DNA of 36,664 bases from Myxococcus sp. CA023 (GTDB taxonomy: Bacteria > Myxococcota > Myxococcia > Myxococcales > Myxococcaceae): the NCBI RefSeq assembly GCF_010998615.1, contig NZ_JAAEAH010000092.1, positions 1-36,664 of the forward strand, written 5' to 3'. Shown here piece after piece: positions 16,152-24,231 of this stretch. The position numbers were made by a program, and so were the translations under genes. Below the pieces are notes generated by a model that worked only from the letters and a program-made list of their open reading frames with translations, searched no databases and was not told where the DNA came from. Position 1 is the stretch's first letter. Every line of letters starts with the position of its first letter.

Positions 16152-16912
16152 GGTGTGCCGCTCCGAAGCGACACACCGTTCACCACCGCGACGGCATCCA
16201 GGTCGAAGCCCCCGGAGGTGCCGCCGTAGCGGTTGTTGCCTGCGTCGACGATGCGCACGTACTGCGCTCGCTCAAGGCCCACCGTCGCCAGGTCGAACCC
16301 GTCTCCACCCGCAACTGCGGGGTCCGTGGCGCTAACGCCATTGGCCGGATTGGCCTGGACGGTGGCGACGCCCGCGCATCCCGGGTAGCCGCCCGCTTCG
16401 TCGGTGGTGGCACACGGGAAGTCGTACCAGGTGACGCCGTCGTCGCTGACGGAGACGATGCCCCGCTCGGAGTACGTGGCCGATCCGCCCGCGAAGCGGA
16501 AGGTGTTCTCGAACACGAGCAGGTCCACGCCCGGCCCATCCATCACGGCGATGTCGGTGAAACGCAGCTCGATTCTGCCGCCCCGGCCCAGCGAGAGCAC
16601 GTCCAGCGAGCCGTTGTCCGGCCCCAGCCCCGACGGAGGCCCGAGCACGACGTCCGGGAAGCGGTCCTGCCCGAAGCCCGCGAAGTCGCCGGGCTGGAAG
16701 AGGACGACTTCGTCCGCGTACGGGTCTTCGAGCGGAAGTCCGGCATCGGGCTCCAGCGGTGTGGAGCCATCCGGCTGTCCCGCGTCGTCCCGCACCGGGT
16801 CTGTTCCCGCGTCTTCGCCGACGCCAGAGGCATCGTCACCGCACGCGGCGGTGCCCAGGAGCACGGCGAGCGCCGTGCCCCAGGCGAAGCGATGGAGGCC
16901 GCGATGGCTCAC
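16148..16912 (-). CDS. Surface lipoprotein with 'LVFENTF/FDLDAV' domain
   Basis: 254 residues from GTG 16912, which overlaps the upstream stop as GTGA (16909-16912). Lipoprotein signal with lipobox GTAAC, Cys24. A linker rich in Asp, Ala and Gly precedes one domain (about 65-250) with the motifs GRIELRFTD, DGPGVDLLVFENTF, IVSVSDDGVTWYDFPC, YPGCAGVATV, DPAVAGGDGFDLATVGL, AQYVRIVD and GGFDLDAVAVVNG. I recognise this set from proteins usually annotated only as 'cell surface protein'; from memory some sit next to cobalamin TonB receptors, which I could not verify. Three Cys remain in the mature part. The position in a cobalamin riboswitch operon suggests a role in corrinoid capture at the cell surface. 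Confidence 0.85.
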   Translation of the reverse strand: MSHRGLHRFAWGTALAVLLGTAACGDDASGVGEDAGTDPVRDDAGQPDGSTPLEPDAGLPLEDPYADEVVLFQPGDFAGFGQDRFPDVVLGPPSGLGPDNGSLDVLSLGRGGRIELRFTDIAVMDGPGVDLLVFENTFRFAGGSATYSERGIVSVSDDGVTWYDFPCATTDEAGGYPGCAGVATVQANPANGVSATDPAVAGGDGFDLATVGLERAQYVRIVDAGNNRYGGTSGGFDLDAVAVVNGVSLRSGTP

Positions 16913-18258
16913 TGGACGACCCGGATGCGAACCAGCCGCTCGCCGTTCACGTCCTCGATGCCCACCAGCAGGTCCGAGCCCAGGTGGGTCAGCTGCGTCA
17001 CGGAGGTGCACTGGTCCACGAACGACAGCACCGGCGTGCGCTCGCCAATGACGACCTCACCCGGGGTCGCGTCCGCGGAGAGGGCGTAGCGGGACACGTC
17101 GGTGGTGACGAACTGCCAGGTGTCATCGTAGGCACCCCGCTTGACGACGACGCCGTCACCGAAAGCGGAGGCCGCGTCGAAGTCGCTGCCCACGTCAATC
17201 TGGGGCTGCGCATCCAAGGCGAACGGCGTGTTGGAGGAGAGCGCCGCGCTCACGACGGAGGGCGCCACCGCGTAGGCCACGTTGGAGTAGTCCGGCGGAA
17301 CGGCGAACCCGAACACGGAGACGCCGTTGTTCGCCACGGCACTGAAGCCATTTGCGCCAGCGGTCTGCGGGAAGTCGGCCACCTTCACGGAGGCCATGGG
17401 GTCCGCGGAGGTCACCAGCGCATAGATTCCGAAGCCGTTGATGGCGGACAGCCCCGCGCTGTTGATGAGGAAGGCGGACGTCGTGCCCGACGTGAACGCG
17501 GCGGCGCTCATGTTGCCCGGCGAGTTGACGTAGCTCGAGTTGCCAGGGGTGACGATGTCATAGAGCGAGACCGTGCCCGCGCCACCCGACTTCGTGTAGC
17601 CGGCCAGCAGCCGCTCGGCGCCATGCACGAGAAAGCGGTTGGGGTAGATGCCCGACGTGGCCCCGCGGTCCTCGGGCGCCAGGACGTTGAACAGCGGCGA
17701 CGCGGAAGGCGTCAGGTCCGGCCAGATGCCCAGCGAATAGACGTCCGCGCTCGTACCCCCTTGCACGGCATAGACCGCGTACGTGGGGCCCGGCGTGACG
17801 GCCACCGCCAGCACGTCGTCCGGCATGGGCGCGGAGCCCGCGGTCTCGAAGCCCGTCTGGAGCTGAAGCGTGCCGAGCACCGGGTCGTACGGCGCCGTCT
17901 CACACGTGTACTCCGTGCCCGCGTCCGTCTCCGTCCCCGCGTCGGGCTCCGTACCCGCGTCGGGCTCTGTGCCCGCGTCGGGCTCCGTGCCCGCGTCGGG
18001 CTCCGTGCCCGCGTCGGGCTCCGGATTGGTGCCCGCGTCTTCCTCGGGGACCTGCTGGATGGGCCGCGTCTCACACTTCTCCGAGGCGCACGTCCACTCC
18101 TGGCCCGCGGGAGCGGGGCCGTTCTCGCTGCGGCAGTCGTAGACATCCACGCATTCGGCGCCACAGCCCGTGGTGGCAACCGCCAGCACCAGACTGGCCG
18201 TAGCGAACATCAGGGACTTCGTGCGGGCTCCTGCGCGTTTCACATCGGCGTACTTCAT
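16909..18258 (-). CDS. Propeller-like surface lipoprotein, first gene of riboswitch 1 operon
   Basis: 449 residues from ATG 18258, with GAGG 6 nt upstream. Signal MKYADVKRAGARTKSLM..., lipobox ATTGC, Cys32. The next segment has six Cys (ECVDVYDC, WTCASEKC), then an acidic spacer of repeated DAGTEP units (about residues 80-117), then a ~330-residue region without Cys-rich elements. That region has repeated patterns such as DVLAVAVTPGPTYAVYAVQG, NRFLVHGAERLLAGYTKSG, SAFLINSAGLSAINGFGIYALV and NGVSVFGFAV, which look like beta-propeller blades. It is preceded by a cobalamin riboswitch, so its expression should fall when B12 is plentiful. By analogy with BtuG of Bacteroides it may bind B12, but sequence alone does not show that. 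Confidence 0.85.
   Translation of the reverse strand: MKYADVKRAGARTKSLMFATASLVLAVATTGCGAECVDVYDCRSENGPAPAGQEWTCASEKCETRPIQQVPEEDAGTNPEPDAGTEPDAGTEPDAGTEPDAGTEPDAGTETDAGTEYTCETAPYDPVLGTLQLQTGFETAGSAPMPDDVLAVAVTPGPTYAVYAVQGGTSADVYSLGIWPDLTPSASPLFNVLAPEDRGATSGIYPNRFLVHGAERLLAGYTKSGGAGTVSLYDIVTPGNSSYVNSPGNMSAAAFTSGTTSAFLINSAGLSAINGFGIYALVTSADPMASVKVADFPQTAGANGFSAVANNGVSVFGFAVPPDYSNVAYAVAPSVVSAALSSNTPFALDAQPQIDVGSDFDAASAFGDGVVVKRGAYDDTWQFVTTDVSRYALSADATPGEVVIGERTPVLSFVDQCTSVTQLTHLGSDLLVGIEDVNGERLVRIRVVQ
17911..18018. repeat. 18-bp tandem repeat coding DAGTEP
   Basis: Six consecutive 18-bp units, each close to CTCCGTGCCCGCGTCGGG on the plus strand, encode the DAGTEP/DAGTET spacer of the lipoprotein. 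The units differ by one to three bases, so copy number may vary between strains. Length stays in frame with any unit change. Confidence 0.85.
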
Positions 18259-18416
18259 CGGTGTCCTCGCTCCCTCTTCCGCCCCCACGGGCGAATGGGC
18301 TTCCAGGAGGACACGGCCGAAGGCAAAGCCCCGGCGGACCTTTCGCGCCGGACAGCACCGCCCCCGCCGCCTCCCCTCGGAGGCCTCGGTGATGTCCGTG
18401 CCAAGGGCACGGGTCT
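18259..18416 (-). promoter_or_regulatory. Expression platform of riboswitch 1
   Basis: Between the aptamer and the start codon are two hairpins, CCGTGCC/GGCACGG (18396-18412) and GCCTCC/GGAGGC (18369-18384). In addition the ribosome-binding region GAGGACAC (minus strand, 18268-18261) has an exact 8-base complement GTGTCCTC at 18314-18307. Pairing of these would hide the binding site. No U-rich terminator is visible, so control of translation seems more likely than control of termination. Confidence 0.5.
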
Positions 18417-18606
18417 TCGGCAGGTTTTCGGACTCGCAGGCGCGGGTGCACGGAGCACCCACCTACTTGCCGTCGCTTCCCAGCCCGCTTCGGGCCAGTG
18501 CTTCACGTGACGGCGTTCGTTCCTGCTCACCGCTGCGGGGCAGTCCCGGATTCACACCGGGTTCCCTTGAGTCACCGTGGTTCCACGGCGACACCGAGGA
18601 CGCGGG
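18417..18606 (-). ncRNA. Cobalamin riboswitch 1
   Basis: On the minus strand the core reads AAGGGAACCCGGTGTGAATC followed by CGGGACTGCCCCGCAGCGGT, the conserved three- and four-way junction of B12 riboswitches (GGGAAxxCGGTGxxAATCCGxxxCTGCCCCCGCAxCGGT). The 3' B12-box region is GAGTCCGAAAACCTGCC, less like the consensus than in riboswitch 2. It begins about 28 nt after the btuC stop and leads the three-gene lipoprotein/lipoprotein/Rieske operon. The ligand is a cobalamin; the class was not determined. Boundaries are approximate. Confidence 0.92.
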
Positions 18607-18633
18607 CGGGGATATGGCGGGTGCAAGCCATTG

Positions 18634-19719
18634 TCAATGACTGGTCCCCAGACGCACCCGCCGCCGGAGCAGCGCGAGGAACAGCGGGCCTCCCAGCAGC
18701 GCGGTGACGACGCCCACGGGAGGCTCGGCCCCGAACAAGGGGAAGGCCAGCCGCGCCAGCAAATCCGACAGGACGAGGAAGGCCGCGCCTCCCAGCGCCG
18801 ACAGTGGCACCAGCAGCCGCTGGTCCGGCCCGAAGGCCAGCCGCAGCAGGTGCGGCACGATGAGGCCCACGAAGCCAATCAACCCCGTGAGCGCCACCGC
18901 GCCCGCGACGCTCGCGCTGGCGGCCAGCAGCAACCAGCGGCGCGTCGCCGCCACCGGAACCCCCAGGGACGCCGCGTCATCGTCACCCAGCGACAACAGG
19001 TTCAACCGTGCGGAGTGCACCCACATGACGCCAATCGCGCCAGCCTGAAGCAGCGCGGAGAGCACCAGCGTGCCGCCGCGCTCGTACCCCAGCGCTCCGG
19101 CGAGCCAGTAGAGGATTTCCCCCAGCCGGTCGGGGGCGGACAGTGTCTTCACCAGGGTGATGGCCGCGGAGGCGAACGCGTTGAACACCACGCCGGTGAG
19201 CAGCGCGGCGTAGGGCGCGCGCGACGCGGAGCCCCGGCTGGCAGAGAGGACGAAGAGGATGGCGGCCCCCGCGCCCAGGAAGGAGAAGAGCGCGGGCGCG
19301 GACAGACGCGCCATGGCGCCGCCCAGGCCCGGTGCCACTTCCCCCACGGTGCCGAGCCCCACCGCGAGCGCCAGCGTCGCCCCCATCGCCGCCCCGCCGG
19401 ACACGCCGAGCACGAACGGGTCCGCCAGCGGATTGCGCAAGAGCCCCTGGAGCGTAGCGCCCGAGGCCGCCAGCCCCGCGCCCACGATGGCCCCCAGCAG
19501 CGCGCGCGGCAGCCGCAGCGACCAGAAGATGACGGCGTCCGTGGACGTGGGCTCCGTCAGCGCGGCGGTGAGGGAGATGGACTGCTCACCGAAGCGCACC
19601 GCCACGGCCAGGCATCCCACCGCCAACACGAGGAAGCCCCCGAACAACATCACCGCGCGCGAGGCGCGAAAGCCTCCCGCTCCGCCATGTGCACGCTGGG
19701 ATGTCGCCGGCTCGCTCAC
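18634..19719 (-). CDS. btuC: Cobalamin ABC importer permease BtuC
   Basis: 361 residues; ATG 19719 overlaps the btuF stop by 4 bp (ATGA). FecCD-type permease with about ten membrane segments. Family motifs include LRLPRALLGAIVGAGLAASGATLQGLLRNPLADPFVLGVSGGA near residues 60-105 and, near the C-terminus, GLIGFVGLIVPHLLR, the cytoplasmic coupling region that contacts the ATPase, followed by PLSALGGAAFLVLSDLLARL. It moves corrinoid from BtuF across the inner membrane. FecCD permeases for siderophores are similar, but the riboswitch and btuB upstream decide for B12. No ATPase gene follows; the next element on the strand is riboswitch 1. Confidence 0.9.
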   Translation of the reverse strand: MSEPATSQRAHGGAGGFRASRAVMLFGGFLVLAVGCLAVAVRFGEQSISLTAALTEPTSTDAVIFWSLRLPRALLGAIVGAGLAASGATLQGLLRNPLADPFVLGVSGGAAMGATLALAVGLGTVGEVAPGLGGAMARLSAPALFSFLGAGAAILFVLSASRGSASRAPYAALLTGVVFNAFASAAITLVKTLSAPDRLGEILYWLAGALGYERGGTLVLSALLQAGAIGVMWVHSARLNLLSLGDDDAASLGVPVAATRRWLLLAASASVAGAVALTGLIGFVGLIVPHLLRLAFGPDQRLLVPLSALGGAAFLVLSDLLARLAFPLFGAEPPVGVVTALLGGPLFLALLRRRVRLGTSH

Positions 19720-20615
19720 GGCGCGGCCTTACCTGTTCCTTTCGGATGCAGCAAACGGAAGAGTTCCTCCAGTCCCCGCCCCAGCGAAGGTCCCGGCTGC
19801 AGCAGCGACATGGAAGGCAGGTCCACCCAGCGCGCGCTGGACAGACCGGGCAGTGCCCGCAACTTGTCTTTGCCTACGTCCACGTCCGCGGCATCCACAA
19901 CCACCGTGGCCCGGGCACGCACCACGCGCTCCACCGAGTACACCGGGTACGCGGAGCTCGCGTCCGACGCCACGTTGATGCCGCCCGCGTCCCGGAGCAG
20001 CTCGTCCGCGAAGGAGCCAGGCCCCGCCACCACGAGCGGCTCGAAGCCATAGACGAACAGCACCCGCGGCGCGGGCAGCTTCTTCGCCGCCTCCCGGATG
20101 CGCATGCGCGTGGCCTCGATGCCTACCACCACCGCCTCCGCCTCCTTCTCCCGTCCGAGCGCATTCCCCACCGCGCGCATGGCCGCGAGCACGTCCGCCA
20201 CGGAGTGCAGCGGCAGCAGCAGCACGGGCACGCCCAGCTCCGCCATCTTCTCCACCGGACGCTGGTTGCCCGGCCCGGGCTGCACCAGGAGCAGGTCTGG
20301 CTTGAGCGCAATCACCGCCTCCACGGAAGGGTCCGTGAAGCCGCCCACGCGCGGCAGCTTCGCCACCTCCTTCGCCTCGTCGAAGCGGGACACCCCCACC
20401 AGCGTGCTCCCCGCGCCCAGGGACAGCACCATCTCCGACAGCGAGGGCGCCAGCGTCACCACGCGCCGCACCTTGGAAGGCGCTGGCGGTCCCAGCGTCC
20501 TCAGGCTCGACGTCTCCGCCGCGCTCACCGTACCGGTGAGCAGGCACAGCACCGTGGCGAGCAGGACGGACATGCCCGAGCGGAGACGCGAAGTGGAAGT
20601 CATGTTCATCGGCAT
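19716..20615 (-). CDS. btuF: Periplasmic cobalamin-binding protein BtuF
   Basis: 299 residues from ATG 20615, with GAGGAA about 9 nt upstream and 13 nt after the previous stop; ATG 20609 and 20603 are alternatives. Signal peptide MTSTSRLRSGMSVLLATVLCLLTGTVSA. The mature part has the class III binding-protein pattern: RRVVTLAPSLSEMVLSLGAG, TLVGVSRFD, VGGFTDPSVEAVIALKPDLLLV, a long helix region, then LFVYGFEPLVVAGPGSFADELLRDAGG and NVA. It lies between the propeller lipoprotein and btuC, which fits delivery of B12 from BtuB to BtuC. Siderophore-binding paralogues exist, but the context favours corrinoid. Confidence 0.9.
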   Translation of the reverse strand: MPMNMTSTSRLRSGMSVLLATVLCLLTGTVSAAETSSLRTLGPPAPSKVRRVVTLAPSLSEMVLSLGAGSTLVGVSRFDEAKEVAKLPRVGGFTDPSVEAVIALKPDLLLVQPGPGNQRPVEKMAELGVPVLLLPLHSVADVLAAMRAVGNALGREKEAEAVVVGIEATRMRIREAAKKLPAPRVLFVYGFEPLVVAGPGSFADELLRDAGGINVASDASSAYPVYSVERVVRARATVVVDAADVDVGKDKLRALPGLSSARWVDLPSMSLLQPGPSLGRGLEELFRLLHPKGTGKAAP

Positions 20616-20628
20616 GGCGTGCGCTTCC

Positions 20629-22245
20629 TCAGTGCAGGGCGGTGACGTCAATGGCATTGGATACGGGCCGGCGCGGGTCCGTGGGGCACGCCTCCAGCGC
20701 GGGCCCCAGCGCCTGGGGCGAAGAGAAGCCGCGGCGCTCCACCAACCGCCCGTCCTCCACCGCCACCACGAAGACGCGGCCCGCGTTCGTGTCCGCCAGG
20801 TACACCGCGCCCCCCGCCACCGCGAAGCGGCTGGCCACGGAGAGGTTGCAGCCCGGCGTTCCGGGCTCACACCCCGCCTTGAGCGCGTACGCCGCCACGG
20901 GCGCGTCGTTCTTCACCAGCACCAGCCCGGAGGCGCGCACGGCGCTGGCGCTGTGCCCGTTGGCCTCGTCGTACTCGGCCTCGCCCAGGCAGGCCACCAC
21001 GAGCTGGTCACCCACGGCCTCCACGTAGCCCGCGTTGAGGCAATCCGCCGCGCCCAGGTCAATGGCGCTCACGCTGCCGCTCGCGGGGTCGATCTTCGCG
21101 AGCATGCCCGGGCCATTGGGCTTGTAGCCGTTGTAGGGATTCAGGTTGGTGAGGCTCACATACACACCCGTCTCCGTCGCCGCGACGGAGTAAGGCAGCG
21201 GCAACACCGTGCCGCCGTCGAAGGGCTTCAGGTCCAGCCCGGTGAGCGAAATCGTGTCCACCTTGCGCGGCTGCTCGGGGTTGGAGATGTCCACGCGCGC
21301 GACGGCATTGCCGAACTGGAACATGGAGCCGCCCGTACCGAACAAGGGGACGTACAGCGTGGTGCCCCACTTCGCCAGCGCCTGCGGGCTGGTGTTGGCC
21401 CCCAGGTTCACCTGCGTCACGGTGCGCAGGCCCAGCCCCGCGCCCTGGGAAGGGCCCTCTCGCTTGAGCACCTGCAAGGTGTTGTTCACCGAATCCACGA
21501 CGTAGACATAAGGCGGGTCCACCAGGATGTCGTTGGGCGAGCCCGCCACCCCGCCCAGCGAGTCCTCCTCCACCACCGTCCCCAGCGCGCCACCCGACGC
21601 CTGGAGCAGCTTCGAAGCCGTCGCGTCCGCGGCCAGCACATAGCCGTCCCAGGACGCGAGCGTCTGCACGCCCGAACCGAACTGACGCCGCGGCCCGAGC
21701 TGGTCCGTCCCCGCCTGGATGCCCACGAGCTGCCCGTGGGTGTAGCAGGCCGCCACCACGTCGTAGCCGCAGCGTCCCTCGTGGCACGTCTGCACGTCCG
21801 GACACACGTTGCCGCAGGCGCCGCAGTTGAGCACGTCCGTGCGAACGTCCACGCACGAGTCCCCGCACCGCAAGCTGCCTTCGGAGCAGCCTTCGCGGCA
21901 CACGCCGGATTCACACACGAGCCCGGCGGCGCACGCGTTGCCACAGGCGCCGCAGTTCGCGACATCGCTCGCCGTGGCCACGCACGCGCCACCGCAGGAC
22001 TCCGTCCCCGGACGACAGCCACAGACGCCGGCCTGACACGTCTGCCCATCGCCGCACGCGTTGCCACAGGCGCCGCAGTTCGCGACGTCGCCGCTCAGGT
22101 CCACGCAGGCGTCACCGCAGACGGACAGGCCCGAGGTGCACACCGCGCCCTCCTCGGGGCACCCGGTGAGCAGCAGCGCCGCCACGGCCGTCAGCAGCAA
22201 GGTCGGAAGGAACGGCTCAGGGGACAGGGGACGCGGGTGAGTCAT
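20629..22245 (-). CDS. Cys-rich beta-propeller lipoprotein of the B12 locus (BtuG-like candidate)
   Basis: 538 residues from ATG 22245; the start lies inside the end of btuB (29-bp overlap). Lipobox LLTGC, Cys29. Residues 35-160 hold three repeats of CGDxCVD....NCGACGNxC..G..C type, about 20 Cys, probably disulfide-bonded and extracytoplasmic. The remaining ~370 residues look like a YncE/NHL propeller: GYVLAADATASKLLQASG, YVYVVDSVNNTLQVLKREG, GTTLYVPLFGTGG, VARVDISNPEQPRKVDTISL, TGVYVSLTNL, VYLADTNAGRVFVVAVEDG. In Bacteroides the surface propeller lipoprotein BtuG caps BtuB and binds B12 extremely tightly. The gene position directly after btuB suggests the same job here; the Cys-rich module is an addition. 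Binding is not shown by sequence. Confidence 0.88.
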   Translation of the reverse strand: MTHPRPLSPEPFLPTLLLTAVAALLLTGCPEEGAVCTSGLSVCGDACVDLSGDVANCGACGNACGDGQTCQAGVCGCRPGTESCGGACVATASDVANCGACGNACAAGLVCESGVCREGCSEGSLRCGDSCVDVRTDVLNCGACGNVCPDVQTCHEGRCGYDVVAACYTHGQLVGIQAGTDQLGPRRQFGSGVQTLASWDGYVLAADATASKLLQASGGALGTVVEEDSLGGVAGSPNDILVDPPYVYVVDSVNNTLQVLKREGPSQGAGLGLRTVTQVNLGANTSPQALAKWGTTLYVPLFGTGGSMFQFGNAVARVDISNPEQPRKVDTISLTGLDLKPFDGGTVLPLPYSVAATETGVYVSLTNLNPYNGYKPNGPGMLAKIDPASGSVSAIDLGAADCLNAGYVEAVGDQLVVACLGEAEYDEANGHSASAVRASGLVLVKNDAPVAAYALKAGCEPGTPGCNLSVASRFAVAGGAVYLADTNAGRVFVVAVEDGRLVERRGFSSPQALGPALEACPTDPRRPVSNAIDVTALH

Positions 22246-24226
22246 GGGGCTCCCGAGTGGATGAGGATGACGGTGACGCGCCTGGCTCGAGCGCCACCGC
22301 GAGCGTCACGTAGACGGCGCGTCCCGGCAGCGGGAAGCCCGTGAAGTCGAAGGTCCGGACGTCGAGGAGGTTCTTCAGTTCGACGGACAGGGTGAGGTCC
22401 GGACCATGAAGGAAGGTGCTGGACGCGCCCGCGCTCACCAACGTGCGTGATGGCAAATCGAGCGAGCCGGTGCGGTTGATGAGCTGAGCGGACTGGTAGA
22501 GCACTTCCGCGCGGGCGTTGAGCCAGTCTGGCCCCGCGCGCACCCGCCCCACCCACTTGTGTCTGGGACGGTACGGCAGGTCCTTGCCGAAAAAGCGCGG
22601 ATCCCCATAGCGGTTCTCCGTGCGTAGGTACGTGTAGCCCGTGCTGGCCAGGAGCCAGGAGAAGGGCCGCGCCTCGCCCTCCAGCTCCAGGCCCCACACG
22701 CGCGCGGTGTCGAAGTTGTACGGGCGCGCCATCAGCGGCGGGTACAGCTCATAGGCGATGAGATTCTCATACAGCGCCGCGAAGCCGCCCAGCGTGAGGC
22801 CCCAGCGTGGCGCCGCGTCCTCGGAGTCTTCCGGACCGGAGCGCCACATCACCGCCGCGTCCGCGTACAAGGCGCGCTCGGGCTTCAGCCCAGGGTTGGG
22901 CAACAGCGTCCCCTGTCGGATGTACAGCTCCAGGAAGGACGGCGCGCGGTGGGACTGCCCGGCGTTGGCGCGCAGCCCGAAGCCGCGCCCCAGTTCGACG
23001 GATGCCCCCAGCTTCGGCGACAGCAGCCAGTACGGCCCCACCCGCTCCAGCCGCATCGAAGGCACCACGTCCAGCGTGCCTCCGAAGAGCCGCACCTCAT
23101 CCATGGCCATGACGCTGGCGCGCCACCACGAGGAGGCCTGTGCGCCCTCCTCCTGAGTCACCGTCTCACCCGAGGTCGCCACCGTGACGGTCAGCGACTG
23201 GTACTCTCCCAGCGGCCTGCGGCCCTCCAGCTCCACGCCGCCCACCGAGTGCCGCTGCGCACCGCCCGCGCCGGGAATGCGCCCCGTCACCTCCAGGCCA
23301 TCACGCCGGAAGAAGCCTCGCGCACTCCCCTGCCCCAGCCCATCGAGCACGCCCGACCAGCGAAGGCCCAGCGCCAGCCGCCCCAGCTCCTGGTCTCCGG
23401 TGGACTGGGGATTCTGCACGGTGCCCGGAATGGCGCGGTCCTCCAGGGACAGCTCCGCGAGCGCATCCAGCCGCGAGCCCCCCACGAGCCGTCGCCGGTA
23501 GCGCAGGAGCGCGCCACCGCCCTGCGCGTTGTTGCGGGCACGCCGTTCGGAGACCTGGGGATTGCCGTCCACGGCGGGCAGTTCGTCCACGTCGTAGGCG
23601 AAGTCACCGTCCGAGCGGCCCGCATGCACCAGCAGCAGCGCCTGTCCGCCCAGCATCGGCCCCGTGGCGGCGACATGGCCCAGCGCCGTGTTCCAGCTCC
23701 CGTAGGTCACCTCACCACTCGTGCGCAGGTTCGGCCCCGGTGCGCGGGTGATGATGTTGATGGCGCCGCCCAGGCCACCGGAGCCATAGCGCGCGCCCGC
23801 GCCACCTCGCAGCACCTCGAAGCGCTCGACCAGCGCGGAGGGAATGAGCGACAGGTCCGACAGGCCGCCCGCGCCGTTGAGTGGAATGCCATCCAGGAAC
23901 ACGAGCACGCCGTTGGACGACGCGCCTCGCACCACCAGGCTCTTGCTCTGTCCGTAGCCACCGGAGTCCTGCACCGCGAGCCCCACCGAGCCCACGAGCA
24001 ACTCCGCCGTGTCGCGCGCCTCGCCCGCTCGCTCTCGCGCATCAATGACGGTGATGGCGCCCGTCGGGTCCCTCCGCTCCGGAGACTCAGGCGGAGGGGG
24101 TGTCCTACCGCGAACCACCGTGGTGCGCGCGGGGGCGGGCTCGGCCTCGGAGGGCTGCGCCCTGACGGGACATGGAAGGCTGAGCACCAGGCACACGACA
24201 GGCCCAGCGAGGAAGGTCCACCGCAT
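22217..24226 (-). CDS. btuB: TonB-dependent outer-membrane cobalamin receptor BtuB
   Basis: 669 residues from ATG 24226, right after the sequestering hairpin; the open frame upstream runs through the riboswitch and is not coding. Signal peptide MRWTFLAGPVVCLVLSLPCPVRA. The plug domain (about 45-165) has ITVIDARERAGEARDTAELL, SLVVRGASSNGVLVFLDGIPLN, SALVERFEVLRGGAGARYGSGGLGGAINIITR. The barrel shows typical GLRANAGQSHRAPSFLELYI and NPGLKPERAL. It imports B12 with TonB energy; tonB/exbBD are not in this window. The last barrel-like strand (AVYVTLAVAL) is followed by a Ser/Pro-rich tail of about 25 residues, unusual because such barrels normally end in an aromatic residue. Confidence 0.92.
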   Translation of the reverse strand: MRWTFLAGPVVCLVLSLPCPVRAQPSEAEPAPARTTVVRGRTPPPPESPERRDPTGAITVIDARERAGEARDTAELLVGSVGLAVQDSGGYGQSKSLVVRGASSNGVLVFLDGIPLNGAGGLSDLSLIPSALVERFEVLRGGAGARYGSGGLGGAINIITRAPGPNLRTSGEVTYGSWNTALGHVAATGPMLGGQALLLVHAGRSDGDFAYDVDELPAVDGNPQVSERRARNNAQGGGALLRYRRRLVGGSRLDALAELSLEDRAIPGTVQNPQSTGDQELGRLALGLRWSGVLDGLGQGSARGFFRRDGLEVTGRIPGAGGAQRHSVGGVELEGRRPLGEYQSLTVTVATSGETVTQEEGAQASSWWRASVMAMDEVRLFGGTLDVVPSMRLERVGPYWLLSPKLGASVELGRGFGLRANAGQSHRAPSFLELYIRQGTLLPNPGLKPERALYADAAVMWRSGPEDSEDAAPRWGLTLGGFAALYENLIAYELYPPLMARPYNFDTARVWGLELEGEARPFSWLLASTGYTYLRTENRYGDPRFFGKDLPYRPRHKWVGRVRAGPDWLNARAEVLYQSAQLINRTGSLDLPSRTLVSAGASSTFLHGPDLTLSVELKNLLDVRTFDFTGFPLPGRAVYVTLAVALEPGASPSSSSTREPHDSPASPVP

Positions 24227-24231
24227 GCTCC

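Noticed and set aside
17911..18018. CRISPR-like short repeats
   Set aside because: The units are contiguous with no spacers and lie in frame inside a lipoprotein gene.
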